Below are positions 1 to 11,522 of a DNA stretch of 64,000 bases, piece after piece. The position numbers were made by a program, and so were the translations under genes. The stretch comes from Dermatemys mawii (Eukaryota > Chordata > Testudines > Dermatemydidae): the NCBI GenBank assembly GCA_007922305.1, contig ML677460.1:275239-339238 (forward strand), given 5' to 3'. The first letter of the stretch is position 1; every line of letters begins with the position of its first letter. The notes below the pieces were generated by a model that worked only from the letters and a program-made list of their open reading frames with translations, was not told the origin of the DNA and made no database searches.

Positions 1-394
1 CCTATAAGCTGCATGGTTAGCATGGTGGGGGAAAAGATTAATTGCTCTGCAGAGATCCAGGTGTCACTGATGCCTCACTATCTGGGCCACATGAGGATGG
101 GGAGTCCCAGAAGACAACTGCCCAGACACTTGGCACCTCACAACTAATGACCATGGATGACCCACCCCCTGCAGGAAGCCAGCCAGCTGTGACCAGCTGG
201 AAAACAAAGAGTTGAGGACAAGGCCAGGTGACAATGTTTGGCAGAGACAAGAACAGAAGACTAAGGAGCAGCCCCTTGGCGCTACATGTGGGCTGTTGGA
301 GGGAGGAGAAGCTTCTGGACTCAGAGAAAAGAGAAAGTTCTGGGTTCTGGACAGACCCAGATGAATTTTTCTGTAACTTTCCATTCTCTAATTC
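1..394. other. Non-coding sequence with no recognised feature
   Basis: Short open frames exist on both strands, but none resembles a known protein or has convincing splice sites. The CR1 homology of the next feature becomes recognisable only from about 395. This stretch may be an older part of the same CR1 or ordinary intergenic DNA. Confidence 0.5.
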
Positions 395-2153
395 TACTGG
401 TGTGTTAACAACAAGAAGGTCAGGGAAACTCTGGGACCATTACTGAATGGGTAAGGCAACCTAGTGACAGATGATGAGGAAAAAGATGAAGTATTCAGTG
501 CTTTTTCTGCCTTGGTCTTCACAGACAAGGTCAGCTCCCAGATTACTGCACCGGGCAGCACAGTATGAAAAGAAAGCGACCAGCCCTCTGTGGGGAAAGA
601 ACAGGTTAAGGACTATTTAGAAAAGCTGGATGAGCACAAGTCCATGGAGCTGGATCTAATGCATCCGAGGGTGCTGAGAGAGTTGCCTGATATTATTGCA
701 GAGTCATTGGCCATTATCTTTGAAAACTCATGGCAATCGGGGGAAGTGCAGGGACGATTGAAAAAAGGTAACTATAGTGCCCATCTTTAAAAAAGGGAAG
801 AAGGAGAATACGGGGAATTATAGACCAGTCAGCGTTATTTCAGTCCCTGGCAAAATCATGGAGAAGGTCCTCAAGGAATCCATTTTGAAGTACTTAGAGG
901 AGAGGAAAGTGATCAGGAACAGTCAGCATGGATTCACCAAGGGCAAGTCATGCCTGACCAACCTAATTGCCTTCTCTGATGAGATAACTGGCTCTGTGGA
1001 TGAGGGGAAAGCAGTGGATGTGCTATTCCTTGACTTTAGCAAAGCTTGTGATACGGTCTCCCACAGTGTACTTGCCAGCAAGTTAAAAAAGTATGGGCTG
1101 GATGAATGGACGAGAAGGTGGATAGAAAGCTGCTTAGATTGTCAGGCTCAATGGTTATTGATCATCGACTCAATGTCTATTTGGCAGACGGTATCAAGCA
1201 GAGTACCTCAGAGGTCGTTCCTGGGGCCAGTTTTATTCAACATCTTTATCAATGATCTGGGATGAATTGCACCCTCAGAAAGTTCGTGGATGACATTAAG
1301 CTGGGTGGGGTGGAGGTAGATAGGCTGGAAGGTACAGATAGGGTCCAGAGTGACCTAGACAAATTGGAGGATTGGGCCAAAAGAAATCTGATTAGATTCA
1401 ATAAGGATAAGTGCAGAGTCCTGCACTTAGGATGGAAGAATCCCATGCATTGCTACAGGCTGGGGACCGACTGGCTAAGCAGCAGTTCTGCAGAAAAGGA
1501 CCAGGGGATTACAGTGGACAAGAAGCTGTATATGGGTCAACAGTGTGCCCTTGTTTCCAAGAAGGCTAATGGCATATTGGACTGCATTAGTAGGAGCACT
1601 GCCAGCAGATCAAGGGAAGAGATTATTCCCTCGTATTCGGCATTGGTGAGGCCTCATCTGGAGTACTGTGTCCAGTTTTGGGCCCCACACTACAGAAAGG
1701 ATGTGGAAAAACTGGAGGGAGTCCAGCAGAGGGCAACAAAAATGATTAGGGGGCTGGGGCATATGATTTATGAGGAGAGGCTGAGAGACCTGGGATTATT
1801 TAGTCTGCAGAAGAGAAAGAATGAGGGGGGATTTGATAGCGACTTTCAACTACCAGAAAGAGGGTTCCAAAGAGGATGGAGCTCGGCTGTTCTCAGTGGT
1901 ACCAGATCACAGAACAAGGAGTAATGGTCTCAAATTGCAGTGGGGGAGGTTTAGGTTGGATATTAGGAAAAACTATTTCACTAGGAGGGCGGTGAAGCAC
2001 TGGAACGGGTTACCTAGTGAGGTGGTGGAATCACCTTCCTTAGATGTTTTTAAGGTCAGGCTTGACAAAGCCCTGGCTGGGATGATTTAGTTGGGGATTG
2101 GTCCTGCTGTGAGCGGGGGGCTGGACTAGATGACTTCCAGAGGTCTCTTTCAA
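395..2153 (+). mobile_element. CR1-family LINE, 3' half of ORF2 plus 3' UTR, degenerate
   Basis: This is a non-LTR retrotransposon remnant of the chicken-repeat-1 clade. From 590 to 2090 the three forward frames together carry the region between endonuclease and reverse transcriptase, then the RT palm. The palm shows a motif like LDFSKACDTVSHSVL (about 1030-1075), a GPVLFNIFINDL motif near 1230, and FVDD at 1283-1294 in place of the usual FADD/YADD. The C-terminal segment has the family phrases PHLEYCVQFWAPH and [20 protein letters not shown]. Frameshifts near 790, 1262 and 1821-1924 and the altered catalytic motif show it is dead. The 3' UTR runs through a TTGGACTAGATGACTTCC-like segment at about 2120 and merges without a visible boundary into telomere-like repeats. 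The 5' part, including the endonuclease, is missing, as is usual for target-primed insertions. Confidence 0.93.
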
Positions 2154-2602
2154 TCCTAACCCTAACCTGACCCTAACCCTGACCCCAACCCCTAATCCTA
2201 CCCAAACTCCTAAACCTACCCTAAACATAACCCTAACCCTCACCCTCCCTTAACCCTAAACTGACCCTAATCCTAAACCATAACCCTAACCTAACCCTAC
2301 CCCTAACTTAACTCCTAACCCTTCAACCCTAACCCAACCCTAATCCTAACACCTAACCCTAAAACCCTAACCCTAACTCGTAACCCCTAACCTAACGCTA
2401 ACTTAACCCTTACCCTAACCCCTCACCCTACCGTTCTAACCTTAACCCTTTAACCCTAACCTAACCCTCACCCTGACCCTAACCCCCCAACCCCTAACCT
2501 TAACCCTAATCCCTAGCTCTAACCCTAAACCCAAGCCTAACCCCTAAACCTAACCCTAACCATTAACAGTAATCCTAACCCAAACCCTAACCCTAACTCT
2601 AA
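2154..2602. repeat. Degenerate interstitial telomere-like (CCCTAA)n array
   Basis: About 450 bp consist almost wholly of CCCTAA-type units, with frequent variants (ACCCTGA, ACCCCTAA, AACCTTAAC) and single-base insertions. The C-rich strand is the + strand. CCCTAA is the complement of the vertebrate telomere repeat TTAGGG. The array starts directly at the 3' end of the upstream CR1, whose terminal CAATCCTAACCCTAA already matches the unit, and ends at about 2602 next to a second CR1 fragment. The divergence argues for an old interstitial array rather than a chromosome end. Confidence 0.9.
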
Positions 2603-2604
2603 GG

Positions 2605-2860
2605 TATCAATCACCTAGACAAATTCAGACTGTAAATAAGGTGTAAAATTTTAACAGTGAGAGTAATTAACCATTGGAACAATTTACCAAGGGATTTGGT
2701 GGATTCTCCATCACTGGCAATTTTTAAATCAAGATTGGGTGTATTTCTAAAAACTTTATCCTAAGAATGATTGAGGGCTGTTCTCTGAACTGTGTGATAC
2801 AGGATGCCAGCCTAGATGATCATAGTGGTCCCTTCTGGCCTTGGAATCTCTGATTCTATG
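2605..2860 (+). mobile_element. CR1 3'-end fragment
   Basis: The segment carries the terminal coding and 3' UTR region of a different CR1 subfamily, with GGATTCTCCATCACTGGCAA near 2701, GATGATCATAGTGGTCCCTT near 2815, and the terminal TCTGATTCTATGA at about 2846-2858. It is truncated at its 5' side by the telomere-like array. It keeps no usable reading frame. Confidence 0.85.
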
Positions 2861-3468
2861 AGTACTACATCCCCAGAAATTGTACCTTAAGTACTGAAGG
2901 CATTTTCTCAGTCTCAGCTCCTCACCCCTTTCTCTTGCTCCCAACCTCCTTCAGCAAGCAATCCCTCTCCCTCCTCCTCCACAAGGACTTTTTCACCCTC
3001 AAGGAGCTACTGCCAACATTCCCAGAAATCTGCTTGTCCTCAGACAAGCTCCTACTCTTTGCATCTGGATCCAGGTTAAACCTCTACGAGGGCACATACC
3101 AAGTAGAAAGTTCCACCCAAATAAAGTATGTTTCCGTTCTAAAAGTGCAAATCAGTCTCTTGAAAAGTCTTTCCTTCCTACATCTGTCCATTACTGCACT
3201 GCTCCCACCTCCACTTCACTCACCATCCCTTGAGACTTAAATTCATCTGTTCAAAACAGATTATCAAGAGAAACAGCAGAAAGGAAATGGCTATTCGGTG
3301 CATTTGTATTAGTTTATTGCTGAAACAACTAAGACCCTGCACTAGCTTTAACTCTCTTCATCTCCTCTTTGCTAAAAAGTCAAACTGAGTATCAGAGATG
3401 TTGGAAAGAAACTCATTAGAAACTAAGGAAACTGCCTGACAGGAGTGCTGGATGAACGCCTCTCTGGA

Positions 3469-3729
3469 TCATTTCTCACTCATCATGGTCCCTTCTTTCT
3501 TGGGGATTGTTTTCTGGCTGCCTTCTTGGGACTTCCTCATAGTCAGACTAGCAGAAGTGATTGCCAAGTTCTTGGTTCTCTGACTGATCAGCTCCAATAT
3601 TTTCCCAAATTTATCAGAGTCCTTCTTCCACCGTGATATCTTCTTCTGCTGGTCACTTGTGAACTTCTTCTTTAAATGCTCATAAAAGCGGCTGGTCTTT
3701 ATTCTTGTCTCCTCCAAGTGATTTACCTT
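3469..3729 (-). CDS. Possible terminal exon of an unrecognised lysine-rich protein
   Basis: On the minus strand an acceptor-like pyrimidine tract ending AAAG precedes an 87-codon open frame that closes with TGA. The peptide is basic and helical-looking (HLKKKFTSDQQKKISRWKKD, then KILELISQRTKN). Unlike most open frames here, it overlaps no recognised repeat and has a non-random, charged composition. The 3752-4078 open frame lies just upstream on the same strand and could belong to the same transcription unit, although no clean donor joins them. I do not recognise the family. It could be a decaying pseudogene or a chance frame. Confidence 0.3.
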   Translation of the reverse strand, partial: KVNHLEETRIKTSRFYEHLKKKFTSDQQKKISRWKKDSDKFGKILELISQRTKNLAITSASLTMRKSQEGSQKTIPKKEGTMMSEK

Positions 3730-3751
3730 TAGGACAACAAACGTGTGATTT

Positions 3752-4078
3752 TCAGCACAGGATCCACTGACAGTTCAAAGCTCCAAGTGGGGATAGCCTT
3801 TGAGGAGAGAGGTGTCCTCCAGGATCCTCCCCTACTCCCTGGGCTTTCATAGTAACTCCGTTACTGCTGATCAAGAAGGCTTCTGAATGCATTAACCATC
3901 TCTGAACATTGGCCTGGGAAGGCTGACCAAGCATCTCTGTCCCCTTATCAGCTTTTCTGAGTTTCACCAGGATCAACAGAGTTCTGTCCACTGAGGCCAA
4001 GAACACTCCCTGACATTCTGAAACAGACCGGATGCAGTGTTCAAAAGTGACTGCCTTGCATACAGACAGAAATGCCAT
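3752..4078 (-). CDS. Possible exon of the same unrecognised minus-strand gene
   Basis: This 108-codon frame contains a plausible folded-protein stretch (ECQGVFLASVDRTLLILVKL) with alternating hydrophobic residues, while its last 25 codons look like random translation. A TTTCTGTCTGTATGCAAG tract just inside the frame could be a splice acceptor, which would place the exon start near 4053. I found no convincing donor. No family is recognised. It may be a pseudogene exon. Confidence 0.25.
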   Translation of the reverse strand: MAFLSVCKAVTFEHCIRSVSECQGVFLASVDRTLLILVKLRKADKGTEMLGQPSQANVQRWLMHSEAFLISSNGVTMKAQGVGEDPGGHLSPQRLSPLGALNCQWILC

Positions 4079-4761
4079 TGAGTTATGTGTAGGGCCTCTC
4101 TCCTTGTTTAATATCCGTATCTTTGTTCTGCTATCATAGGGACAAGTACCTGAGTAGTACAGAAGAATCCCAACCTGTGCAGTGCTGAGATGAGGTAATC
4201 TCCCCTGGTATCTCTCATGTGCCCATCAACGTGTTATCTACAACCAAGTGGGAGCAGAACAAGAGGGAACTGATTGCTGAAATGTTGTAAACACCTCACA
4301 GCTGTGGCTAACTCAGGAAGTTGGGTGGTCAGGGCCAGATGCTCAAAGGCACCTAACTGGAGATATCTTTGAGGAACTAGGTCTCTGGGTCTCTTTTTAC
4401 GTGTCAGTCCTGCATCACAAGCACGGCTCGCTCTTCCTGAATATTCTGAGCAGGCTGATCACTCCTTGTCCAGCTTGAGCTGCCTAATATCCCAGAGGAC
4501 AGAGATTCCCTATGGTCTGAATGTTCCATGACAAGACTAACTCCCAGACAAGCCATACCTATGAGAAAACACCCAGATCTTAAAACCATGAGGGAGAATC
4601 AGCACTCGACCTGAGCCTTCATGAAACGCTCTCTCTCCCTTTTGCTTCCCACTCCCTTGAGGAGAGCCCTTGGGTAGAGTCCCTGATCCACCAAAGCACT
4701 GAATCACATGACTAATGTCTGTGAAGACAATGACACTACCTGTGTACTTACAGTTAAGCAT

Positions 4762-5000
4762 AAGTGACAGAGAGTCCTGTGGCACCTTAAAGACTAACTA
4801 AACTATTAGAGCATAAGCTTTTGTGGGCTAGTACCTACTTCGTTGGATGCATGCAGTGGCCACTGCATGCATCCGACGAAGTGGGTACTAGCCCACAAAA
4901 GCTTACGCTCTAATACTTTAGTTAGTCTTTAAGGTGCCACAGGACTCTTTGTCACTTCTGCAATCCCAGACTAACATGGCTACCACTCTGATTCTTGACA
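4762..5000. mobile_element. Palindromic Penelope-like element fragment (two inverted terminal repeats)
   Basis: Two inverted arms of about 98-140 bp meet head to head with no spacer, the dyad lying between 4859 and 4860. The arms carry the same terminal module as the larger element at 12257-13618: GTTAGTCTTTAAGGTGCCAC, then a hammerhead-like core. The insertion is flanked by a perfect 13-bp direct repeat, TACAGTTAAGCAT, at 4749-4761 and 5001-5013, which I read as the target-site duplication. Paired or inverted long-terminal-repeat-like ends are characteristic of Penelope-like retroelements. There is no coding sequence left. Confidence 0.8.
4873..4910 (+). ncRNA. Hammerhead-ribozyme-like motif, decayed
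   Basis: The core CCGACGA (4873-4879) is followed by a 6-bp stem II (GTGGGT 4881-4886 with GCCCAC 4891-4896, loop ACTA). Next comes AAAA where the catalytic core needs GAAA, then a short stem III (GC TTAC GC) and T followed by C at 4909-4910, the expected cleavage neighbourhood. Penelope-like elements are known to carry minimal hammerheads at this position. The G-to-A change in GAAA should inactivate this copy. An inverted, also altered copy lies at about 4810-4846 in the left arm. Confidence 0.6.
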
Positions 5001-5164
5001 TACAGTTAAGCATGTGCTCCAGTTCTTTGTTGGATTGGAACCAGAGAGCTCAGCACTTATGGACACATTATAAATAAGATGGTCCTCAGATCCTGCCTCA
5101 TCCATAATCAGAGGTGGCCTCCCAATGTCTTCTGCTGAGGAGAAGGTAGAAGGGCCTCTGAGAA

Positions 5165-5690
5165 GTCATAGAATTTTAGAATCATAGATTAGGGTTGTAA
5201 GAGACCTCAGGAGGTCATCTAATCCAATCTCCTGCTCAAAGCAGGACCAACCCCAACTAAAAACCTAAAACCCTTAAAAACCTCTAAGGGCTGGTCTTCA
5301 CTAGCGCGGGGGATCGGCTGTAGATACGCAATTTCAGCTATGTTAATAACATAGCTGAAATCAGCGTTTCTACAGCCGACTAACCTGCCGTCCTCATGGC
5401 GGCGGCGGGTGGCAGCGTGCTCCCCCATCGACTCCAGCTTGCGCCTTTTGGCGAGCTGGAGTTATGGAGTCGCCAGGGGCGCCGCTGGCGATCGATTTAT
5501 CGTGTCTTGATGAGACGCGATAAATCGATCGCCATGAGATCGATCTCTCCCCGCTGTAGTGAAAACAAGCCCTAAGGATGGAGATTCCACCACCTCCCTA
5601 GGTAACCTATTCCAGTGCTTCACCACCCTCCCAGTGAAATAGTTTTTCCTAATATCCAAACTAGACCACTCTAGACCTTTCCCCAGACAT
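5165..5690 (-). mobile_element. CR1 3'-end fragment, split by a MITE
   Basis: Read on the minus strand, this is the CR1 C-terminus (KNYFTGRVVKHWNRLP) followed by the 3' UTR (GATTGGATTAGATGACCTCC) and the terminal CTATGATTCTAAAATTCTATG. The element occupies 5165-5287 and 5573-5690. The 285 bp between are a later insertion that duplicated TAA. Removing the insertion restores the usual CR1 order (CCTCTAAGGATGGAGATTCC). Confidence 0.9.
5288..5572. mobile_element. Harbinger-like MITE, 285 bp, TSD TAA
   Basis: The terminal inverted repeats GGGCTGGTCTTCACTA and TGAAAACAAGCCC enclose 285 bp with no coding capacity. The target duplication TAA (5285-5287, 5573-5575) is confirmed because the surrounding CR1 gives the uninterrupted target. 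A 3-bp TAA duplication and GGGC-type ends fit PIF/Harbinger elements. Internally there is a second palindrome around 5490-5532, with ATCGATTTATCG answered by CGATAAATCGAT. A second copy in the opposite orientation lies at 44781-45066. Confidence 0.8.
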
Positions 5691-6765
<1,075 letters not shown>

Positions 6766-7269
6766 GTGGGGCAGGGGTGTGCCTCTGTGTGTGTGTTGGG
6801 GCTGGGGTTCCCTGTCCAGGGGCAAGAGTGGGGAGATGGAGGGTCCCTGTGCAGGGCAGGGGTGTGTCCCTGTGCTAGGGGGATCCCTTGTGCCCAGGAG
6901 TGAAAGTGGGTGGCGGAGGGTCCCTGTGTCAGAGAATGAGAGTGGGGAGGAGAGGGGCAAGAAGTCCCTGTGCAGTGGGCGGGTCCCTGTGCCAAGGGGT
7001 AGAAGTGGGGGGCAGGAGGTCCCTGTGTAGTGGGTGGGTCCCTGTGCCAGGCAATAAGTGGGATATCTCTGTGCCGGGGGGGTAGAAGTGGGAGACATGG
7101 GGTCCCTGTGCTAAGGAGTAGAAGTGGGGGGCAGGGATCTCTGTGCCAGGGGGGTAGAAGTGGGGGGCAGGGGGTCCCTGTGTAGCAGGTGGGTCCCATG
7201 CCAGGCAGTAAGTGGGGGGTCTCTGTGCCAGGGGGGTAGAAGTGAGGGGCAGGGGGTCCCTGTGTAGCA
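6766..7269. repeat. G-rich minisatellite running into the assembly gap
   Basis: Units built from GGTCCCTGTG, GCCAGGGGGGTAGAAGTGGG and CAGGCAGTAAGTGGG recur. Near the gap, the start TCTCTGTGCC appears at 7066, 7138 and 7220, giving periods of about 72-82 bp. The array is more degenerate to the left. Long open frames on both strands here are by-products of the repeat. G runs are dense enough for quadruplex formation. Confidence 0.85.
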
Positions 7270-7671
7270 GGNNNNNNNNNNNNNNNNNNNNNNNNNNNNN
7301 NNNNNNNNNNNNNNNNNNNNNNNNNNNNNNNNNNNNNNNNNNNNNNNNNNNNNNNNNNNNNNNNNNNNNNNNNNNNNNNNNNNNNNNNNNNNNNNNNNNN
7401 NNNNNNNNNNNNNNNNNNNNNNNNNNNNNNNNNNNNNNNNNNNNNNNNNNNNNNNNNNNNNNNNNNNNNNNNNNNNNNNNNNNNNNNNNNNNNNNNNNNN
7501 NNNNNNNNNNNNNNNNNNNNNNNNNNNNNNNNNNNNNNNNNNNNNNNNNNNNNNNNNNNNNNNNNNNNNNNNNNNNNNNNNNNNNNNNNNNNNNNNNNNN
7601 NNNNNNNNNNNNNNNNNNNNNNNNNNNNNNNNNNNNNNNNNNNNNNNNNNNNNNNNNNNNNNNNNNNNNNN
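7270..7671. other. Assembly gap (run of N, about 400 bp)
   Basis: The bases are undetermined. The gap begins inside the minisatellite and ends at the edge of a CpG island, so both a repeat-length error and a missing promoter segment are possible. The true length may differ from the number of Ns. Confidence 0.99.
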
Positions 7672-8165
7672 CCGGGCCGGGCGCTGCCTGGGAGGGGGGC
7701 GGGGGGACGTGTCACAATGGCGCGGGGCGGGGTCTGCTGGGTGGCGATCGGCGCCGGGATCCGGGGGAGGGGCTCGGGGGTGCGGGAGGCGGCGGGATTG
7801 TCCCTGCGCGGGCCCCGTAGCCGGTTGCCCCGGAGACCGGGGGGCTGCGCGGGGCCGGGTCAGAGGCAGGAGGCGGTGCCGGGGGGGACCGGGGGGTGAG
7901 TGCGGGCCCGGGGCGGGGGCGGGGGGCGAGCGGTGCCGGGCGGGGGCGTCCCACCGCATCTCCCCGGGCCCGGCCCAACCCCCGCCAGCGGGGTCGCGGG
8001 GAGGCCCCAGGGCCGGAGCCCCTTGGCGGCTGGCCCGGCCCGGCCCGGCCCATGAGCGCCCCGCCGCGGAGCCTCGCCAGGGAGCAGCCTGGACACCGGC
8101 CGGCAGCTGGAGCTGGCGGGTGGGGGCCGCGTCGGGGACTAGAACTTCTATGGGGCCATGAATGC
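7672..8165 (+). promoter_or_regulatory. CpG island, candidate promoter and first exon of DUSP18
   Basis: This stretch is extremely G+C rich and full of CpG, unlike its surroundings. It contains several GGGCGGGG GC boxes and a good donor-like site, GGGG|GTGAGTGCGGG, near 7895. DUSP18 begins its coding exon after a splice acceptor at 13812-13813, so it needs an upstream untranslated exon. This is the nearest upstream CpG island on the same strand, so I infer it is the promoter. An unrelated or bidirectional promoter cannot be excluded. The open frames inside are composition artefacts. Confidence 0.55.
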
Positions 8166-9660
8166 TCCCAACGTTGGGGTGCGGGGGGGAGCTGGGGATG
8201 AGGCGTTTGGGGTACAGGCGGGTCCCCTGCACTGGAATCCAGGTGTTCGTAGGGTAGGAGGGGGATCAGGGCAGGGGTTGGGGCATGGAGAGACTCTCAG
8301 GGGCAGGTGCTTATCTCAGGCTGCTGGCAGCAGTGGCACCTGTCCCTTATCCAGCTCCTGCGCGGAGGCGCGGCCAGCTGGCTCTGCACAGGGCCCCCTT
8401 CCGCAGGCATCGCCCCTGCAGCTCCCATTGGAGCACCAGAGGGAACAATTGGAGCACATAGGAACCGGAGCGGGGTCATGTTGCGGCTTCTGGAAGCCAT
8501 GTGAGTGGCCCAGCCCCAGTGCCCCGGCTGGAGTGCCGGAGCGAGGTCGAGCCGCATGGTGTGGTTCGCGGGCCAGTTTAAAACGGCGCGTGGGCCGATT
8601 CCAGCCCAGGGGCTGCAATTTGCCCACCCCAGAGTTGGAGGATGCAGCACAACCCCAGCGTCTCACCTGTTGGGGTGGGGCCGGCAGTGCCCAGCACCCA
8701 CAGAACTGTCCTGCTTTGAGTGCTAGCGCTTTGGGCAGGCTGTGCAGGAAGAGTCCTGGGCCATCCCTGGGGCTGCTAGGCACAACCGCAATACCAATAA
8801 ATAACCACACCGGGCTCTACACAGAATGATAATAAGTCACCAGTATTCACAGCACGGAGACTGTCCGAGTCCTGTGTTCAAAGAAGTTACAAATGAGAAT
8901 AAAGTCTCCTGCTAGGCTTCCTGCCCCTGAGCCAGGACCTGCCTCCATTGAGAGAAGGGCAGGGGGGCATCATTATAGCCCTGTTATGTTCCAGGTTGTC
9001 CAAGTCTCAGGAACCTGAACATTCATCTCGCTCCACCCCCAAAGCTCTACAAAGGGGCAGCCTTTCAATGTTAACTCCCACAGGTTCCCTTCCTTGAAAG
9101 CCACATACACACTTAGCTCACAGTGGGCAGGCTGTGGGCAGTGGGCAGTGTGTACACAGTGGTTTGTTAAGCACTGTGAGATCATTTGGTGCATTAGTAT
9201 TTGAAATGACTGTAATGATAGCAAAGTGAGCCATATCATTTCTCCACTTCCCCCCATTTTGTATTATATATTGAGGTCACTGGCTATCTTTCACCTGCAC
9301 TTTATGTAACCTTGTGAGACTCTTCATGCAGCTGTGCAGGGGTGGCCAGATGATAGCTTTGGGATACAGAAATTGCCTTGAAGCACTCTGAATTCAGCTG
9401 TGGTGCAGGAGATAGCATGCTCCCCTGCTCCTGTTTGCTCCTATAGTTGCCACAATTTCATAGAGACAGAGCAGGAGTGTAATCCTAAAGCAGAAATAGC
9501 AGTGTTCTGCACCAAAAGGGAACCAGCTCCAGTAAGTCTCAGTGGAAAGAGAGCAGGTAAGCACCGGAGAGTGTAAATCCTGATACTATTACTTTGAACT
9601 TATATAGTACCTGCCATTTGAGGAGTTCAGTGCACTTTACAAACTATAATTTACTCTCAT
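8166..9660. other. Non-coding, presumed DUSP18 first intron
   Basis: No exon-like signal was found. A short segment at about 9595-9650 (TATAGTACCTGCCATTTGAG, then CACTTTACAAAC) resembles an old dispersed amniote repeat, but I cannot name it confidently. Confidence 0.4.
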
Positions 9661-9966
9661 AGTTGTAACCCTAACTCACCAACAGTACATGGAATCTGTA
9701 AATGAATCCTAATGCAATCCTTAACCCCGAATGTAAAATGAACCATTTACCTGAAACCTATAATTGGTCATGCCAAATCCAATCCATCTAACCCACAACT
9801 GTAACTCGCATGTGTAAATTGCAACATAATCTGAAACACACAACACAATTGTAACCCTATACATAACCCAAGCTCATAACCAGTAAACTGCAAGCATTGA
9901 CTGCAGTCAATATATAACCCATGTTTGTAACCTAAATTCATAATTTTAAACCCATAATACATCATT
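9661..9966. repeat. Decayed array of TAACCC-containing units
   Basis: Segments such as TTGTAACCC, CATAACCCAAG, TATATAACCCATG and TTTGTAACCTAAATTCATAA recur irregularly every 15-30 bp over about 300 bp. The pattern suggests a very old tandem repeat, possibly telomere-derived, but units are too diverged to define a consensus by eye. Confidence 0.45.
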
Positions 9967-10363
9967 TTATGTTTCTATAAAACTTTTCATCCACATAGCA
10001 CTACACAAGTAGGCTTGGAAGGATGACATCTTTATCAGTAAATGTTGGTTTTACTTTATACATGAAAACCAACGAAAAAATATTTCCATAGCTGATAGAA
10101 ATTACAGACATACAAAGAATAACGCTGCTTGATGTTGACCCTCCGCAATTCATGCAAAAATACAAACATTTAAATCAATAACCAGTTAATTTAAAATATA
10201 TATCTGTCAAAATTATTTTAAAAAATCAGATTCAGCCAAGCCTCTGTATAAATATCCAAGCATGAGGCTGCCCACTGTAGATTCCACCTGGTTGGAAAAA
10301 GCAAGGCTGGCCCCAGTGGTTCATGCTGTTGCCCAGCCCTCTCACAGTTCCTACTGCTGTACA

Positions 10364-11328
10364 CAGTACCGGGTTTACAGTGGCGCCATGGAGCCGGGCA
10401 CATGCTCAGAAGGGGCCCCGGCCTGCTCCACTTGCACTGTGCCCCAAGACCCCAACAGCCCACTGGCTCCTCTTGACCTGCCTGCTGGCCAAGGGCTCTT
10501 CTCCACCCCTTAGCCCCACCTGCTGGCTCCTCTCTGCCCCCTGGCCAGACTCCAGTGCACCTCTGGCTCCATGCAGTCTCTGCTTCCCACCACGTGTGGG
10601 GCCCCACCTGTCTCCCCAGAGCTGACTGGGACTGGTGCAGAAGCCTGGCCAGTCTTGGCCAGTTGTGGGGAGGGGTGGCGGAAGACAGTTTGTGGGGGGA
10701 GGCTTGGCTGGGCCCCTTCAGACAAGTGAGTCCTGAGGAAGCCCAGCCCTGGCCTGGCTGATTGTGCCACTCCCGAGGGGCTGGAGCAATTCCCCACCCC
10801 AGCTCAGGCTGGGAGGCAAGGCATGGAGAAGTGGGTCTCTGGGGAGACCTTGGGGCGGGCTGCTGGGCTGTAAGGGGGCAGGAAAGGGATGTATGTGGGG
10901 GGGCACTAGGGAGTGGGGGTTCTGTGTGGGGTAGTGGGGGGTGCTGTGGGCAGGGATGGTGCTGTGCGGGGCACAGTGCATTTGTGGGGATTGGGGGTGG
11001 CGGACATCACAGGTCTGGGGGACCCTGGTCATAGGGAGTCAGGGAGGGTGTCGGGCGGGGGGACTGTGGTGTGGCACAGGCCCGCCCCTGAGGGGAAGGA
11101 GCCTGCTGGCAGCACAGGGCTGAGTAGTTACCAGATGCACAGTGGCCCGCCAGTTTGTAAATAGTGCCCTCTATGTGGGCTGGGTGGAGCAGGGCCGTTC
11201 CTGCCATGCCATGCCCCTAGCTGGCCCCTCACTCCAGGGACTGAACTCCCCGCTCCATGCTACAGTTGCCTCCATGGGGGCCCACAAATATGTTTGGCAC
11301 AGGCCCCCAAAAGATTAATCCGGCCCTG
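10364..11328. mobile_element. Non-autonomous hAT element, 965 bp, perfect 8-bp TSD
   Basis: The inverted ends CAGTACCGGGTTTA and ATTAATCCGGCCCTG are flanked by the exact duplication GCTGTACA at 10356-10363 and 11329-11336. An 8-bp duplication with CAG...CTG ends is typical of hAT transposons. The interior is G+C rich with G runs (10840-11060). It encodes no recognisable transposase. Several 65-105 codon open frames inside are fortuitous. Confidence 0.8.
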
Positions 11329-11522
11329 GCTGTACAATATAGGGCCTGGGTTTTTTCTTCCTTTCGGCCATAGCTCAGTATCATTTAGTGGGTTCCTGCA
11401 CATATCTAACTTCTTGTGAAAGCTGGAGGAGGGGATGGAGCTAATTCTGAACCCCATTTAATTGCTGCTTAGTATTGTTCAACAAGGACTTGCCTACCTG
11501 AGAGAGAGCCTGTATTCTAATA

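Noticed and set aside
2154..2602. A true chromosome end
   Set aside because: The array is highly degenerate and flanked on both sides by unique or CR1 sequence.
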